36,093 nt of DNA from Aquimarina sp. RZ0 (GTDB taxonomy: Bacteria > Bacteroidota > Bacteroidia > Flavobacteriales > Flavobacteriaceae). The DNA lies in assembly GCF_008370685.1 (NCBI RefSeq), contig NZ_VTZU01000069.1:1-36093 (forward strand). Direction: 5' to 3'. The notes under the pieces were generated by a model. It had not been told where the DNA came from, ran no database searches, and saw only the letters and a list, made by a program, of their open reading frames with translations. This document shows, one piece after another, positions 7,161 through 18,200 of this stretch (its first letter is position 1; each line of letters begins with the position of its first letter). Made by a program: the position numbers and the translations under genes.

Positions 7161-7200
7161 AAAAAAAGGAATGTTTTCTACACTATATAGAAAACATTCC
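7161..7200 (-). terminator. Intrinsic terminator of the 981-aa protein gene
   Basis: A perfect 13-bp stem (7168-7180 with 7188-7200) has a 7-nt loop, and the minus strand continues with seven T residues. It lies about 50 bp after the stop at 7249. Confidence 0.9.
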
Positions 7201-7248
7201 CAAATTGAATATATAAAATTAATTAAACCTTTATAAAGCCATAGGATC

Positions 7249-10194
7249 TTATTGTTTCACTATTTTTTGAATAGTTATTACTTTATTATCTTCATCCATA
7301 ATTTTAACAATATAATACCCAGTAGATAAGCTCTTCATATCTAACACATTATTTCCTTTTTCAAACATTATATCTTTTTGTAACTTTCCGATAGCGTTAT
7401 AGACTTTCACATTTCCAATGTTTATTTCACTTGAGAAATTAATGGTTTCTACTACCGGATTTGGGAAAATCTTAATAGCACTGTCATCAATATTATTATC
7501 TCTTGTAGACGAATATGTAATCACTAATTGAGGTTTACCCACAGAGTTTTCTTTAGAAGCAAAAGCAAAATCATTTCCTGAGGTAGCTTCTATAATTAGA
7601 GATAACTTGTTACCTGTAATCGGAGCTGTTTTTAGAGCAACTATTTTAGTGTTCCCTATAGCAAAATTACCATTTATACTTCCTAATGACTGTGCTTTAC
7701 CAGGCTTATTACCATTGGATAAATTTTGCTCTGTCCAATTATTATTATTACCTCTATGTATAGTAACATTACCATTTCCGGCATCTCCATTAACTGTAAA
7801 CTTGAGTTCAGCCTTTTCTATACTTCCGTTAATAGAAGAAAGGTCAAACATAAGATATCCGGAACGTTTACCCTGCTCTATTCTAACCATATTGATATTA
7901 TGTCTGGTATTTCTATCCAGATATGCATCGTGGATAGGGGATAATGTCGCTGTTTGCGAAGAAGATCCTCCTCCGTTATTACCACCAATTCTTTTTAATA
8001 TGATTTTATCGAGATTCCATTGCCATTGGTTAGATCCAGAGGCTACTACCCGTACCTTATGCGTTCCCGCACTAAGACTTGTAATCGTACTTGAGGATAC
8101 TAGCGCAGTATAGTTATCCCAATTACCATTATTAGGAACATTATCAGTGGCTACAACCACACCATCTATTAATAATTGAACCTGAGCATTATCAGAAGGA
8201 GTAGATATCTGATAGGTAATACTATAATTACCTGCAGTACCAACATTAATATTATATTCTGCCCAATCTCCACTATTTACATAATTAACACCTATGCCAG
8301 TGACATTCATACCAAGACCGGGACCACCAGCAGAAGCATCATTAAAAGTACCGCTTGTATTTGTTAAAGTTTCTGCTTCTATTACAATATCGCCACCACC
8401 AGATGGAGGAGCACTGCCATTTACTGTTATGCGGCTTGTTGCTTTTTTATTACCATCCTGGGTAGTTACTGTAATTGTTGCCGTACCATTTGATTTGGCA
8501 GTTACTAAACCATTAGAATTCACTGTGGCTACATTTGTGTTATTAGACGACCAGCTTACAGATTTATTAGAAGCATTATTGGGACGTACTGTTGCGTTCA
8601 AATCTCTAGTCTGCCCTACATTTAAAGAAACATTGCTATCAGATATACTTACCCCAGTAACTGCAACAGATCCACCACCTCCATTACAATCCTCAAGTAT
8701 TTCTGCAGGTCCTGTGCCATTTGGTTTATTATAAGCTTTGGATAAAACAAACTTATCCATTTCGAATCCGTCTTCTCTCATAGAGAATGATATTGTATGT
8801 ACACCTGCACTTGGAACATTTAGGAATATCCTTTGTGCTTCTCCACAATGGTTAGCATCTGTACGCTGTTTGCTTTCCCAGGTCCATTGATTCTTACCAG
8901 CACACCATTGTAGTCTTTTTCCTGATTCTGGCCAGGTTCCGTTGATTCCTACGTGAACACCATTATCCTCTGATCCAGAAGAATATGCTCTCACCCAAAC
9001 AAAATATTTACCAGCACTTGAGAATTTTACTTTATAGTCTATTATAGCGTGTTTCCCTGGAGTATTACTAAAATTATCACCATTTAAGGGATCTCCATGG
9101 GTCACTCTGGTATCTGGTAGTATCTCAAGATATCCTCCACCGCTTGAGCCATTTTTATGTAAACCATCTGGATCTGGTTTAGGTCCATCAGAGTTATTTT
9201 GATCAAATGTATACCATTTTCTCTTATCCGTTTTAGATTGGCTTGCAAAATGTTCGGCCTCTACTGCTGCCACACCATTTCGTTCTACAGCAACGCATCC
9301 GTCACCGCCATCTCCTCCTCCTCCTGGTGGATTAGGGTCTGGATTAGATCCTGTGGTATTGGTTACATATCTGTTCCAGAATTTAGCAATATTATCGGCG
9401 TTTCCTCTAATATTGAAAATCCACCAGTTTTCTACACAGTCAGAATAATCAACACCGCCTGTTGAGATAGATGAATGAGAGGGTTTATGACCGTGGGCTT
9501 GAATAACTCTATCTGCTTCTCTCCACAAAGCTTTAGCCTTTGCGTTTGGTGAGTTCTTTGCTTGAGTCAGAAATGATTTATTGGTACTTCTATAACTAGG
9601 TGTACCGTTTCCTCCACTATTACCATCAGCTATCTTCCTATAGGTAGCGTTGTTTTTTACCCAGTTAAGATCCCCTGAAGAAGTCATATTTTCGTTCCAC
9701 GTACTATGCTGTACAACAATCACATTGTTTTTGATTGTACTATTAGCAACACCTTCATTCTTTAACGCTTGAATCCAATCACGGGTAATGTCGGATTGAC
9801 CAGCTTCCTGAACCCATACTTTGCCACCACTCCGCAGAATAGGAAGTACTTTATTTTTAATATCGTTTACTGAAGCATTCCAGTTAGCGTCTGCATCTGT
9901 CCAATTATTTCTGCCAAATGCCAGGTCAAAAAGTGCATCTGAATCAATAAATCTACCTCCTTGCTTACCAATAGCACCTGCAACAGCATAGTACTTTACA
10001 TTTTTTAAATCATCATGAGCTAACATGCTACCTAGAGCTGCTTGTGCATGAATATCATCTGGATCTGGTTTACTATCAAATTGAGCGATTAGAATATCCT
10101 TGCTTTTGTTAAAGGACGGACGTTGCTGAGCATAGGCTTCAGAAAATGTGGTCAGAATGACCACTAATAAAAGAATACGAATTTTAAATTTCAT
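7249..10194 (-). CDS. Modular T9SS-secreted protein: nucleoside-hydrolase-like domain, CBMs, Ig-like domain
   Basis: This 981-aa protein has a signal peptide (1-22, AYAQ). Residues about 30-275 form a domain beginning ILIAQFDSKPDPDDIHAQA, whose clustered Asp residues recall nucleoside-hydrolase-like folds; its enzymatic activity is unknown. A Pro/Gly linker (284-299) leads to a malectin or CBM-like domain (about 301-500, VEAEHF). A BIG2 Ig-like domain (511-592), a CBM6-like domain (about 603-736, IVIEAETL and SGDWAEYNI), a DNRLRE/CBM96-like domain (about 748-894, HDAYLDRNTRH) and a T9SS type A sorting tail (about 905-981, IFPNPV) follow. Such an architecture fits a secreted polysaccharide-active protein. 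It sits on the minus strand beside the GH3 gene but is separated by 1.25 kb and has its own terminator. Confidence 0.85.
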   Translation of the reverse strand: MKFKIRILLLVVILTTFSEAYAQQRPSFNKSKDILIAQFDSKPDPDDIHAQAALGSMLAHDDLKNVKYYAVAGAIGKQGGRFIDSDALFDLAFGRNNWTDADANWNASVNDIKNKVLPILRSGGKVWVQEAGQSDITRDWIQALKNEGVANSTIKNNVIVVQHSTWNENMTSSGDLNWVKNNATYRKIADGNSGGNGTPSYRSTNKSFLTQAKNSPNAKAKALWREADRVIQAHGHKPSHSSISTGGVDYSDCVENWWIFNIRGNADNIAKFWNRYVTNTTGSNPDPNPPGGGGDGGDGCVAVERNGVAAVEAEHFASQSKTDKRKWYTFDQNNSDGPKPDPDGLHKNGSSGGGYLEILPDTRVTHGDPLNGDNFSNTPGKHAIIDYKVKFSSAGKYFVWVRAYSSGSEDNGVHVGINGTWPESGKRLQWCAGKNQWTWESKQRTDANHCGEAQRIFLNVPSAGVHTISFSMREDGFEMDKFVLSKAYNKPNGTGPAEILEDCNGGGGSVAVTGVSISDSNVSLNVGQTRDLNATVRPNNASNKSVSWSSNNTNVATVNSNGLVTAKSNGTATITVTTQDGNKKATSRITVNGSAPPSGGGDIVIEAETLTNTSGTFNDASAGGPGLGMNVTGIGVNYVNSGDWAEYNINVGTAGNYSITYQISTPSDNAQVQLLIDGVVVATDNVPNNGNWDNYTALVSSSTITSLSAGTHKVRVVASGSNQWQWNLDKIILKRIGGNNGGGSSSQTATLSPIHDAYLDRNTRHNINMVRIEQGKRSGYLMFDLSSINGSIEKAELKFTVNGDAGNGNVTIHRGNNNNWTEQNLSNGNKPGKAQSLGSINGNFAIGNTKIVALKTAPITGNKLSLIIEATSGNDFAFASKENSVGKPQLVITYSSTRDNNIDDSAIKIFPNPVVETINFSSEINIGNVKVYNAIGKLQKDIMFEKGNNVLDMKSLSTGYYIVKIMDEDNKVITIQKIVKQ

Positions 10195-10715
10195 GATTTG
10201 TTTGTGTTAAAAAAAGAGTTATAAAATATAATGATATATAAAATAGTAGTTAGCAATTTTATAAATCACCCTTTAGACTTGAGTTAATGTATATATCTAT
10301 AATTTAGTAGTTCTTGGAAAGAATCTATTGTCTCTGAATGTACACAGAAACGTCAAAACGGTAGGCTCAGGGAATTTTTCATAATTTGCTTTGTATCAGA
10401 GTTTTTAGTTGTATTAATTTCGGTTACTTAAAGATACAACAAATATTTCTTGATTATGAATAAAAGCTAATTATTTAACAAAATAATAGAACAATTACAT
10501 TATATTGACGCTTTTTTTCGCAAAAAACAATGCCAAAACAATTAAATCACTAAGATATTCTTTCCTCTACTAATCATAATCTATTAAAGATTTATGACAA
10601 CTTAATTATTGCCTAAATTTATTAACATAGAAGATTAAAAACCGCCAATTCGAGACATTCAATAAAAATTTTACCTAGTAATTTAAACCGACATAAGCAG
10701 AAAAATTTTATCAAA
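10195..10715. other. Non-coding upstream region of the 981-aa protein gene
   Basis: This AT-rich stretch shows no convincing frame, no clear TAnnTTTG box and no CATATG pair like those near susC. It should hold the promoter of the minus-strand gene starting at 10194, but I cannot place it. Confidence 0.4.
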
Positions 10716-10832
10716 ATGATTAAAGAGCCTGAACTATCAATTAGCTACAATCCAAAAGTTAACAAACACATAAATAGTAGTACTGTGACAAAGAAAAAGT
10801 GTATCGAGAATAGGTTTTTATACCAATTCTGA
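10716..10832 (+). other. Possible truncated gene start (38 codons)
   Basis: ATG at 10716 opens a 38-codon frame, MIKEPELSISYNPKVNKHIN onward, ending TGA at 10830-10832. The stop falls inside the start of a degenerate repeat (10818), so the frame may be an N-terminal piece of a gene cut by that repeat. I do not recognise it with confidence. Confidence 0.25.
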
Positions 10833-10979
10833 GATAAAATCACTGTAAACCGAATCAAATTATTTTTGAAATCAAATCAGAAAGAAAATTCATAAATAGC
10901 AGCGCTATCGATGCTTTTTATTTCGAAGTGTGAAACAAAAAGAAACGATTTTAGCATGTACTCCATTTGAGGTGATATT
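10818..10979. repeat. Degenerate relative of the 162-bp repeat
   Basis: The segment GCTATCGATGC, then CGAAGTGTGAAACAAAAAGAAACGAT, lines up with part of the reverse complement of the 162-bp element. Its ends show only weak inverted repetition. The intact element begins at 10980, right at its border, as in a nested or side-by-side insertion. Confidence 0.35.
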
Positions 10980-11141
10980 ATACGATTTATAACTAAAAAT
11001 TTCGCATATTCATCGTTTCTTTTTCCTTTCTACTTCGTTTAAAAAATAAACCGTAGCTATAGCTATGCTTGATTTTTTTGCCTTGCATAAAGAAAAAATA
11101 ATTCAATGAATTTATACGAATTTTTTAATCACAAATCGTAT
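10980..11141 (+). repeat. 162-bp MITE-like element, copy 1
   Basis: It begins ATACGATTTATAACTAAAAA and ends with the inverted ATACGATTTGTGATTAAAAA, giving terminal inverted repeats of about 24 bp. It is the exact reverse complement, over all 162 bp, of 27691-27852. There is no coding frame; the centre holds the palindrome AGCTATAGCT. Target-site duplication is not clear. Confidence 0.85.
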
Positions 11142-11404
11142 TAAACCCAAAATACCTGTTTTTAATACAAAATTCTAATCAGAATTTAAATTGATGTGCT
11201 TAGGATTAATCGAAACTCTGTTGTTAATATAAACAGCTGAAAAACTGGTCATCATTGATATTAAAATCACCAGAAAACAATATGGTACTGGATAATAATT
11301 TACGCTAAATACTTCATTTTGTATTAAAACCCTTTTGCGCACACAAAGTATTAAACATTGATGATATTATTTCAATAAAGTATGTATGAATATTAAATTT
11401 TACC

Positions 11405-11438
11405 TGTATTGGAGGTTCCCAAGTTTGCCTACAATACA
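11405..11438. terminator. Weak hairpin after the GH3 gene
   Basis: TGTATTG (11405-11411) pairs with CAATACA (11432-11438), with a possible inner GG/CC pairing. It is directly downstream of the GH3 stop, but the U-rich run on the minus strand is poor. The region 11142-11404 shows nothing else I can name. Confidence 0.35.
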
Positions 11439-11444
11439 ATTATC

Positions 11445-13709
11445 TCAAAGCATCTTTTTTATATTCACCTCTTTTTTTACAGCTTCAGGAGCGCCCAGTG
11501 CCTGACTTCGTTTTGATGGTAATGCACCACCAATATATATCGTATAATTCCCATCTCTTAAAACTTCTTTACCTTCTTCATCAAATTGATTAAATATATT
11601 TTGATCAAGCTGAAAAGTAATCGTTTTGGTCTCTCCAGGTTGTAACTTTTCTCTTTTGAACGATTTTAAATCATACAAAGGATCTTTAGTTCCTGCCAAA
11701 GGTGAACTTATATATAATTGGATCACTTCTTCAGACATTTTTGTTCCTTGATTGGAGATTTTTACAGTTACTGTAAGGTTATTATCAATTGTAAGGTCAC
11801 TATATTGAAATTCAGTATAAGACAAACCAAAACCAAAAGGATACAAAGGCTCTTTTGACATATACTTATAGGTTCTCCCTTTCATATTATAATCTTCATA
11901 TGGCGGTAATTGAGACACGGATTTTGGAAACGTAATAGGAAGTTTTCCTGACGGTGCTACATCGCCAAAAAGAACGTCAGCAACTGCATTTCCTCCTTCT
12001 TCTCCAGGATACCAAACAAACAATATTGCATCTACAAGATCATGAATTTCTGGAATAGCAATAGGGCTTCCTCCAGTAAGTACTAGTACTAAAGGGTTTT
12101 TACTATCCTTTTTTAGCTTTTTTATATAATCAATCTGATTTTTGGGCAGTTTAAGATCTTTTTTATCTCCTTTTTCTGAGGAAGCCAACGCCTCTCCTTC
12201 TTCACCTTCTAACAATGCAGAAATTCCCATTACTGCAATACAAACGTCTGCTTGTTTTGCCTCTCCGGTAGACCAATCGATTGGGTTCACATTATCTCTA
12301 AAAGGTAGTACCCCTGATTTATAATTAATACTTGTTCCCGGGCTAATCTTACCAACAATTCCATCCAAAATAGTCTGAGTACTACTTGTTACTCCATAAT
12401 AATTACCAAGCAGTACTTCTTCATTAGAAGCATTTGGTCCTACGATATAAGCAGTTCTAATATCTTTTTTTAAGGGAAGTACATTGTTTTTATTTTTTAG
12501 TAAAACTATTGACTTCTGTGCTACTTCTCTCGCTATGTCTCTGTGTTTTTTAGAATCTATAACATCTGCTTCTATATTATCATAAGGATTTGCTCCAATG
12601 GGGTCAAATAATCCTAGTTTAAATCGTGTTAACAGATTTTCTTTTAGTCTCTGGTTCAGTAGATCTTCTGTAATCAAACCTTGATCTAAAGCATTTTTTA
12701 TGTTTTTAAAAACGCTTCCGCAATTGATATTAGTTCCACTTTTCAATGCTAATGCTGTAGACTCTTCTGGTGTGGCAGTAACTTTATGAAACTTATGAAA
12801 ATCACCTATCGCTCCACAATCCGATACAATATATCCATCGAATCCCCAATCTTGTCTAAGAATATCTTGTAAAAGATACGGACTACCACAACAAGGTTCT
12901 CCCAGAGTTCTATTATACGCACCCATTACACCTTCTACGTCAGCTTCTTGAACAAGTGCTTTAAAAGCTGGTAAATATGTTTCGAACAAGTCTTTTTTGG
13001 ACACTACTGCATCAAATTCGTGCCTTAATTCTTCGGGACCGGAATGCACCGCATAGTGTTTTGCACACGCCGCTGCTTTCATATATTTGGGATTATCTCC
13101 CTGTAACCCTTTTACAAACGAAACTCCAATACGACCTGTAAGGTATGGATCCTCTCCATATGTTTCTTGTCCCCGTCCCCATCTGGGATCTCTAAAGATA
13201 TTTACATTAGGAGACCAGAATGTTAACCCTGCATACCTGCTTCTATTATTTATTTTTATCGCTTCATTATATTTTGCCCGTGCCTCATCAGAGATTGCTG
13301 TTCCTACTCTATATATTAATTCTTCATCAAAAGTAGCTCCGAATGCAATCGCCTGAGGAAATACAGTCGCTCTTCCATTTCTGGCAACTCCATGTAATGC
13401 TTCATTCCACCAGTTATATTCGGGTATCCCTAATCTTGCTATTGGAGGGCAAACATCGAGCATTTGTGAAGCTTTTTCCTCAATAGTTAACTCTTTTATC
13501 AAAGCGTTGACGCGTTCTTCTTTAGACAAAGAAGGATTCTGCCAAGTATATTGATAAGATTTCTCTGGTTCACTGTTTTTAGTGATAGTGGATTCTGTTA
13601 ATTCTTTTTGTTTTTTTTCAGTTGTGCGATTACAACTCGATGCAATCACACAAATGAATACTAAGAATAACAATATAGCTATAGAGGAATAATTGGTTTT
13701 GATGGTCAT
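11445..13709 (-). CDS. Glycoside hydrolase family 3 lipoprotein (beta-glucosidase/beta-xylosidase type)
   Basis: This 754-aa lipoprotein (lipobox IASSC, Cys26) has the full GH3 layout. The N-terminal barrel (about 65-360) contains WWNEALHGVAR, SPNVNIFRDPRWGRGQE, CAKHYAVHSGPE and the nucleophile motif GYIVSDCGAI with Asp297. The C-terminal alpha/beta sandwich follows (about 395-635, KNVLP region to GKLPITFP), then a fibronectin-III-like domain (about 665-735). The SDCGA form is common among beta-xylosidase-type GH3 enzymes, but specificity cannot be settled from motifs. It would remove terminal sugars from oligosaccharides in the periplasm or at the cell surface. It diverges from the T9SS-tailed gene at 13941, with paired CATATG-type sites between them. 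Confidence 0.92.
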   Translation of the reverse strand: MTIKTNYSSIAILLFLVFICVIASSCNRTTEKKQKELTESTITKNSEPEKSYQYTWQNPSLSKEERVNALIKELTIEEKASQMLDVCPPIARLGIPEYNWWNEALHGVARNGRATVFPQAIAFGATFDEELIYRVGTAISDEARAKYNEAIKINNRSRYAGLTFWSPNVNIFRDPRWGRGQETYGEDPYLTGRIGVSFVKGLQGDNPKYMKAAACAKHYAVHSGPEELRHEFDAVVSKKDLFETYLPAFKALVQEADVEGVMGAYNRTLGEPCCGSPYLLQDILRQDWGFDGYIVSDCGAIGDFHKFHKVTATPEESTALALKSGTNINCGSVFKNIKNALDQGLITEDLLNQRLKENLLTRFKLGLFDPIGANPYDNIEADVIDSKKHRDIAREVAQKSIVLLKNKNNVLPLKKDIRTAYIVGPNASNEEVLLGNYYGVTSSTQTILDGIVGKISPGTSINYKSGVLPFRDNVNPIDWSTGEAKQADVCIAVMGISALLEGEEGEALASSEKGDKKDLKLPKNQIDYIKKLKKDSKNPLVLVLTGGSPIAIPEIHDLVDAILFVWYPGEEGGNAVADVLFGDVAPSGKLPITFPKSVSQLPPYEDYNMKGRTYKYMSKEPLYPFGFGLSYTEFQYSDLTIDNNLTVTVKISNQGTKMSEEVIQLYISSPLAGTKDPLYDLKSFKREKLQPGETKTITFQLDQNIFNQFDEEGKEVLRDGNYTIYIGGALPSKRSQALGAPEAVKKEVNIKKML

Positions 13710-13776
13710 TAGTCTGTTTTGATTATAAAATAAAAATAAGCACTAAGATCATCTATTTTTATAAAGTCTTCCAGTA

Positions 13777-13803
13777 CATATGTTCGCTTTTATACAACAA
13801 ATG
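13777..13803 (-). promoter_or_regulatory. Putative paired activator site for the GH3 gene
   Basis: CATATG at 13777-13782 and CAAATG at 13798-13803 are 21 bp apart, start to start, the same spacing as the pairs at 13851 and 25305. The nearer site is about 68 bp before the GH3 start. No clear -7 box was found at the distance used by the other two pairs, so this pair is the weakest. Confidence 0.4.
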
Positions 13804-13850
13804 CTTTTACAGGCATACAATTTTTTATAAAATCCAAAATTTTAAAAAAC

Positions 13851-13911
13851 CATATGTAATTGATAATTAAACATATGACCACAATTCAATTCATAAAATC
13901 AAATACATTTA
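13851..13911 (+). promoter_or_regulatory. Putative paired activator site and -7 box for the T9SS-tailed gene
   Basis: CATATG at 13851-13856 and 13872-13877 are exactly 21 bp apart, and the second is preceded by AA (AACATATG). A -7-like box TACATTTA (compare TAnnTTTG) starts at 13904, 26 bp after the second site. The susC upstream region has the same layout with a 27-bp gap. Regulator binding is inferred. Confidence 0.55.
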
Positions 13912-13940
13912 TATAGTTAACTTTTAATACATTAATCTAT

Positions 13941-15215
13941 ATGAAAAAATTACTTAATCAACCATTTTTTATTCTGATCTTACTTTTAAAAACCACCAAT
14001 ACTTTTTCGCAAGCAACTGTCTTGATTGAAAAAGTACCTTCACCCACAATAAAAATAAACACTGAAGCATCTGATGGTGCTACAGAAGCAGACTATCAGG
14101 TAACATTTATGAATGTTCCTCTTGCCGATGATGATGCTGAATTCAATTGGTTCTCTAATTTTAGAGATGCTACTACCGATGATGCTGTCGCAGGAGGTAA
14201 AACCTTACAATTAAAGAGAACAGATGTGGATGTTATAGATAATGGTAATGGCACTTACAACAAAACGTTTATTTTCACAAAATTGGATTTATTCGGCCCT
14301 TCACTAGTAAATGATCAAAATGTAATTTACAGTGGCACTGGGTTTCCCGGCTCAATAGAATCAAACATCGCTAATTTAACAGTTGAACCAGCACCGGCTA
14401 TACAAATTGACATCGACACTGTAGACATTGTCTCAACAGTAGAAAGAGGTAGTGAGTTTACCGTTAATTTTAACTATTCTTCTACTGTAGATATTACTTC
14501 GTTACGGATAAATTTTTGGTTAGTTACTTTTGATCCGTATTCTGATATTTTTGTTGGTTCAAGTGCTTTTATAGAAGATCTTGTGAATACAAATGGTGTT
14601 TCTACAGCTGCCAGTGCAACTATTGTTTTTCCCAAGGCAACAGAAATTATCAATGGCGCAGGAACTACCTGGATGCTCAATTCACCTATTACAGCGGATA
14701 ATGGTGCAATGAGTAATCTTTATCAATATAGATTTAGATTAGATGATGAATCCGGAACTACAGGACAAAACTTTATCAATGACAGTCCTCAGAAAGCCTT
14801 TAATTTTATAGATATTCAGGAAGTCACTAATGACGCTGACACGGATGGAGTAAATACTTTTGCTATAGATGGGACTGATCTGGATATATGCCCTAATACA
14901 CCTGCCGGAGAAATTGGAACGATTGATACTGATCCATCAAGCCCTACTTACGGGTGTAGTACAAATGAACAAAACACACTAAGTGTTTCTGATTTTAATG
15001 ATGCATCCATTAATGGATTATTTAGTCCTAACCCAGCTATTGACACTATAGAAATCAGCAGCAACATCATTACAAAAACCTATAAAGTAGTATCTCTTTC
15101 TGGAGCTACTATCAAAGAAGTTACTGCCAAAGGTTCACTTGATATTTCTGATCTAACAAAAGGAATCTATTTTTTGGTAACTGATACTGGAATTGCCAAA
15201 TTTGTTAAACAATAA
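13941..15215 (+). CDS. Secreted protein with T9SS type A sorting domain
   Basis: This 424-aa protein has a signal peptide (about 1-23, NTFSQ). Two strand-rich regions of unknown function follow (about 30-155 and 160-290). A short Asp-rich segment near residues 294-318 (DADTDGVNTF, then DGTDLDICPNTPAGE) looks like a thrombospondin-type-3-like calcium loop and linker. The last about 75 residues, with FSPNPAIDTIEI and LTKGIYFLV, form a T9SS sorting tail, so the protein should be released or anchored on the cell surface. It is the only large plus-strand gene and diverges from GH3. It has no known catalytic motif and may bind the glycan that the locus targets. Confidence 0.85.
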   Translation: MKKLLNQPFFILILLLKTTNTFSQATVLIEKVPSPTIKINTEASDGATEADYQVTFMNVPLADDDAEFNWFSNFRDATTDDAVAGGKTLQLKRTDVDVIDNGNGTYNKTFIFTKLDLFGPSLVNDQNVIYSGTGFPGSIESNIANLTVEPAPAIQIDIDTVDIVSTVERGSEFTVNFNYSSTVDITSLRINFWLVTFDPYSDIFVGSSAFIEDLVNTNGVSTAASATIVFPKATEIINGAGTTWMLNSPITADNGAMSNLYQYRFRLDDESGTTGQNFINDSPQKAFNFIDIQEVTNDADTDGVNTFAIDGTDLDICPNTPAGEIGTIDTDPSSPTYGCSTNEQNTLSVSDFNDASINGLFSPNPAIDTIEISSNIITKTYKVVSLSGATIKEVTAKGSLDISDLTKGIYFLVTDTGIAKFVKQ

Positions 15216-15231
15216 ATACGACTTTAACTAC

Positions 15232-15271
15232 AAAAAAGATGTTCATTTGCCTTAAAATGAACATCTTTTTT
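15232..15271. terminator. Bidirectional terminator between convergent genes
   Basis: A perfect 17-bp stem (15232-15248 with 15255-15271) with a 6-nt loop has A and T runs at its two ends. It lies between the plus-strand gene ending at 15215 and the minus-strand gene ending at 15291 and can serve both. Confidence 0.9.
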
Positions 15272-15290
15272 ACCACTCAAGATTTGCTAT

Positions 15291-18200
15291 TCATTTTAAC
15301 CCATAAAATTGTAGTTCTCCGTTATTTATTGCCACTAATATCCCCATATTATCATCTGAAATATTTATTTTCCTGATATTTTTCACATTAAATGGTGTAA
15401 AAAAACCACTATCAATATACTTCAGCGTTTGAAACGTTCCTGTTTTAGTTCCCAGCAATACTAATCCCACAGATGCGTCTGCTCTTGTTGTTTCTATTTC
15501 TACTTCAAATTTATTTCCTGCAATAACGACATCCTTAATTCCATCTTTATTAAGATCTTCTATTATGATACCATTAATGGTTGAGAACTGAGCTTCAGTA
15601 GGTAATTCTTGTATTGTAAACTTACCTCCGTTATTAACCAATACTACACTTGAAAAAGTTTCTGCTTTAAACTTTATTGCAGATTCAGGATTTTTACCGA
15701 TAATGTCATAAATTCCTGCATTTGCAAAATCCTTGTAGGATCTAAACTTATATTTTAAATGCGGTAATTGCTCTGTAGAACAGTCTTTACCACGCACCGG
15801 AACTAGTTTGTTATTATATTCTTTGGTCAAAAAGATATCTTGAGTACCATTTTGATCATAATCATTTGCAAATACATAAAAAGGTTTTTCTGTGGACGCC
15901 TTAAATTTATAATTCAATCCTAAATTGCCAACTACAAAATCCATATCCCCATCATTATCTATATCTGCTCCTTCAATTTGATTCCACCACCCGTGCGTTT
16001 TGGATAACCCTACGGCTTCTGTTATATCTGAAAATTTACCATTACTCCACTTATAAACACTAATTTTCATCCATTCTCCCACAATCAATAACTCCTTATC
16101 TCCATCGCCATCAATATCACTACTGATCGCAGAAGTAACCATCCCCAAATTCTTAAAATCAGGAGCTATCAGATCCGTTACATCTTTAAAAACGCCTCCA
16201 TTATTTTCTAATATAATACTTGATGGAGGGGTTGGATATTTTTTTGGGATATGCCTACTTCCTACAAAAAGATCTAAATCTCCATCTTTATCATAATCTA
16301 CAGGAACTACACAAGACCCACTACTTGTTATCTTTGGTAGTGAATTTGATTTTATAAAAGCTCCTTTTCCATTATTTATATATAATCGATCTTGATAATA
16401 TTCATTTTCTGCTTCGGATTCATTTCCACCGCTTACGACGTAGAGATCAAGATCTTGATCATTATCTATGTCAAAAAAACTAGCAAAAACATCTTCTTGC
16501 GCTTTATCACTCACAAATGATACTTGCTTTTGTTCAATAAACGTATTTTCACTTTTTTGTATCATTAATCGTGAAGGTTGATCTTTACTTCCTCCTATAT
16601 AAAAATCCTGAAGTCCATCGCCATTAGCATCCCCGACAGCCAATGCAGGGCCTAATGTAGATAGTTTATGAGGTAACAGAATTTGATCTTTATAATCATT
16701 ATATTCATTTTCGATATGTATTATTGGAGATTTAAAAGCTTTTGCACTTTTATTGACTAACAATTGACTTGTCTTCTCTTTATTTCTAGCTATAAGGTCT
16801 GTGGAATTTTTATAGTCTATATCAATTTGTTGATTGGCATTAATGTCTTTTATAACACTTTGCTTATGGTCATTCCAAAGTACCTGAATCGAATCAATTT
16901 TATCAACTTTACCTAAACCAAAATGCACAATAGGCTCTACAGACGACAAATATCCTCTCACCGTTTTAAATTCATGATATTGAATTTTACCAGCATAATT
17001 GATCGTAATTTTTGCTCCCAGACCTGTAGAATTATTTACAGGCCCTTGAAGTTTTATTTTCAAATAATTGTTCCGTAATGTTTCTGCAGTATTTTCATAT
17101 ATAAAAGCATCCTGATCAATATTATTTACGATAATATCCAAATCTCCATCATTATCAAGATCTGCAACGGCTGCTCCGTTTGATAAGCTTTTTTGATCTG
17201 CACCCCATTCTTTTACTTTATTAGAAAAAGTAAGATCGCCATTATTTTTATATAGGTAATTTGCAATTTTATTTTCATTAAACAGATTAACCGCAAATTT
17301 GGTTTTTTCTTCTATGTTCATAGTACGAAATTTTGGACTTCTCAAAAATCCGTGATACCTGGCGGTAGCATCTTTATCCCATATATCTCTCTTAAACCCA
17401 TTCGTAATAAAAAGATCTCTATATCCATCATTGTCTAAATCACTCCCTAAACAAGCCCAACTCCAATCTGTTTTTGAAACTCCTGCATATTGACCAATAT
17501 CACTAAAAACCCCTTTCCCCCTATTCAAATGAAGCATATTATGCATATTCTGATAATAAAATCCATTCGAAGTCATATCCTCATACAGTTTTGTATTCAT
17601 GGATGCCATCGTGGTTTTTGACCTTTTATAATCTTCCGGCATCATTTCTAATTGCATAATATCTTCAAAACCATCATTATTAAAATCTACCACATCAATA
17701 CCCATAGCATAGAATGGAATATGATTAAAATGCTGAGCAAGTTCTTCTTTAAATTTTTTATTCCCTTGATTCATATATAAATAATCTCTCTCCAGAAAAT
17801 CATTCGATACCAAAATATCAGTATTTCCATCATCATTAACATCTGATGTTGCTATACCCAATCCATATCCAAAATTATTTTTGATTCCTGATTCAATCCC
17901 AATCTCTTTAAATTTTCCATTCTTATTTTCGAAGAGCTTATCTCTAAATAAATGGTTTTGCTCTTTTTTTCCATCAAGCACTTGTTTGTAATTCATGAAA
18001 AATTTGTCCGGCCGGTTCGTTACGTATACATCGAGATCATTATCATTATCCATATCAAAAAATGAAGCCATTAACGAATATCCGATATCATCCAATCCAT
18101 AGGTAGAGGCTTCTTCCTTAAACGTTAAATCTCCCTGATTGATAAAAAGTAAGTTACTACGCTCCTCATTTGTATCTTTCCACCCACCTCTGCACACATA

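Noticed and set aside
10716..10832. 38-codon plus-strand frame as a RadC-like fragment
   Set aside because: The likeness to the start of JAB/RadC-like proteins is too faint, and the frame ends in a repeat; kept only as a low-confidence frame.
13777..13877. CATATG sites as chance matches in AT-rich DNA
   Set aside because: Single CATATG sites do occur in coding DNA here, but three pairs at the same 21-bp spacing, two with matching distance to a -7 box, are unlikely by chance, so they were kept.
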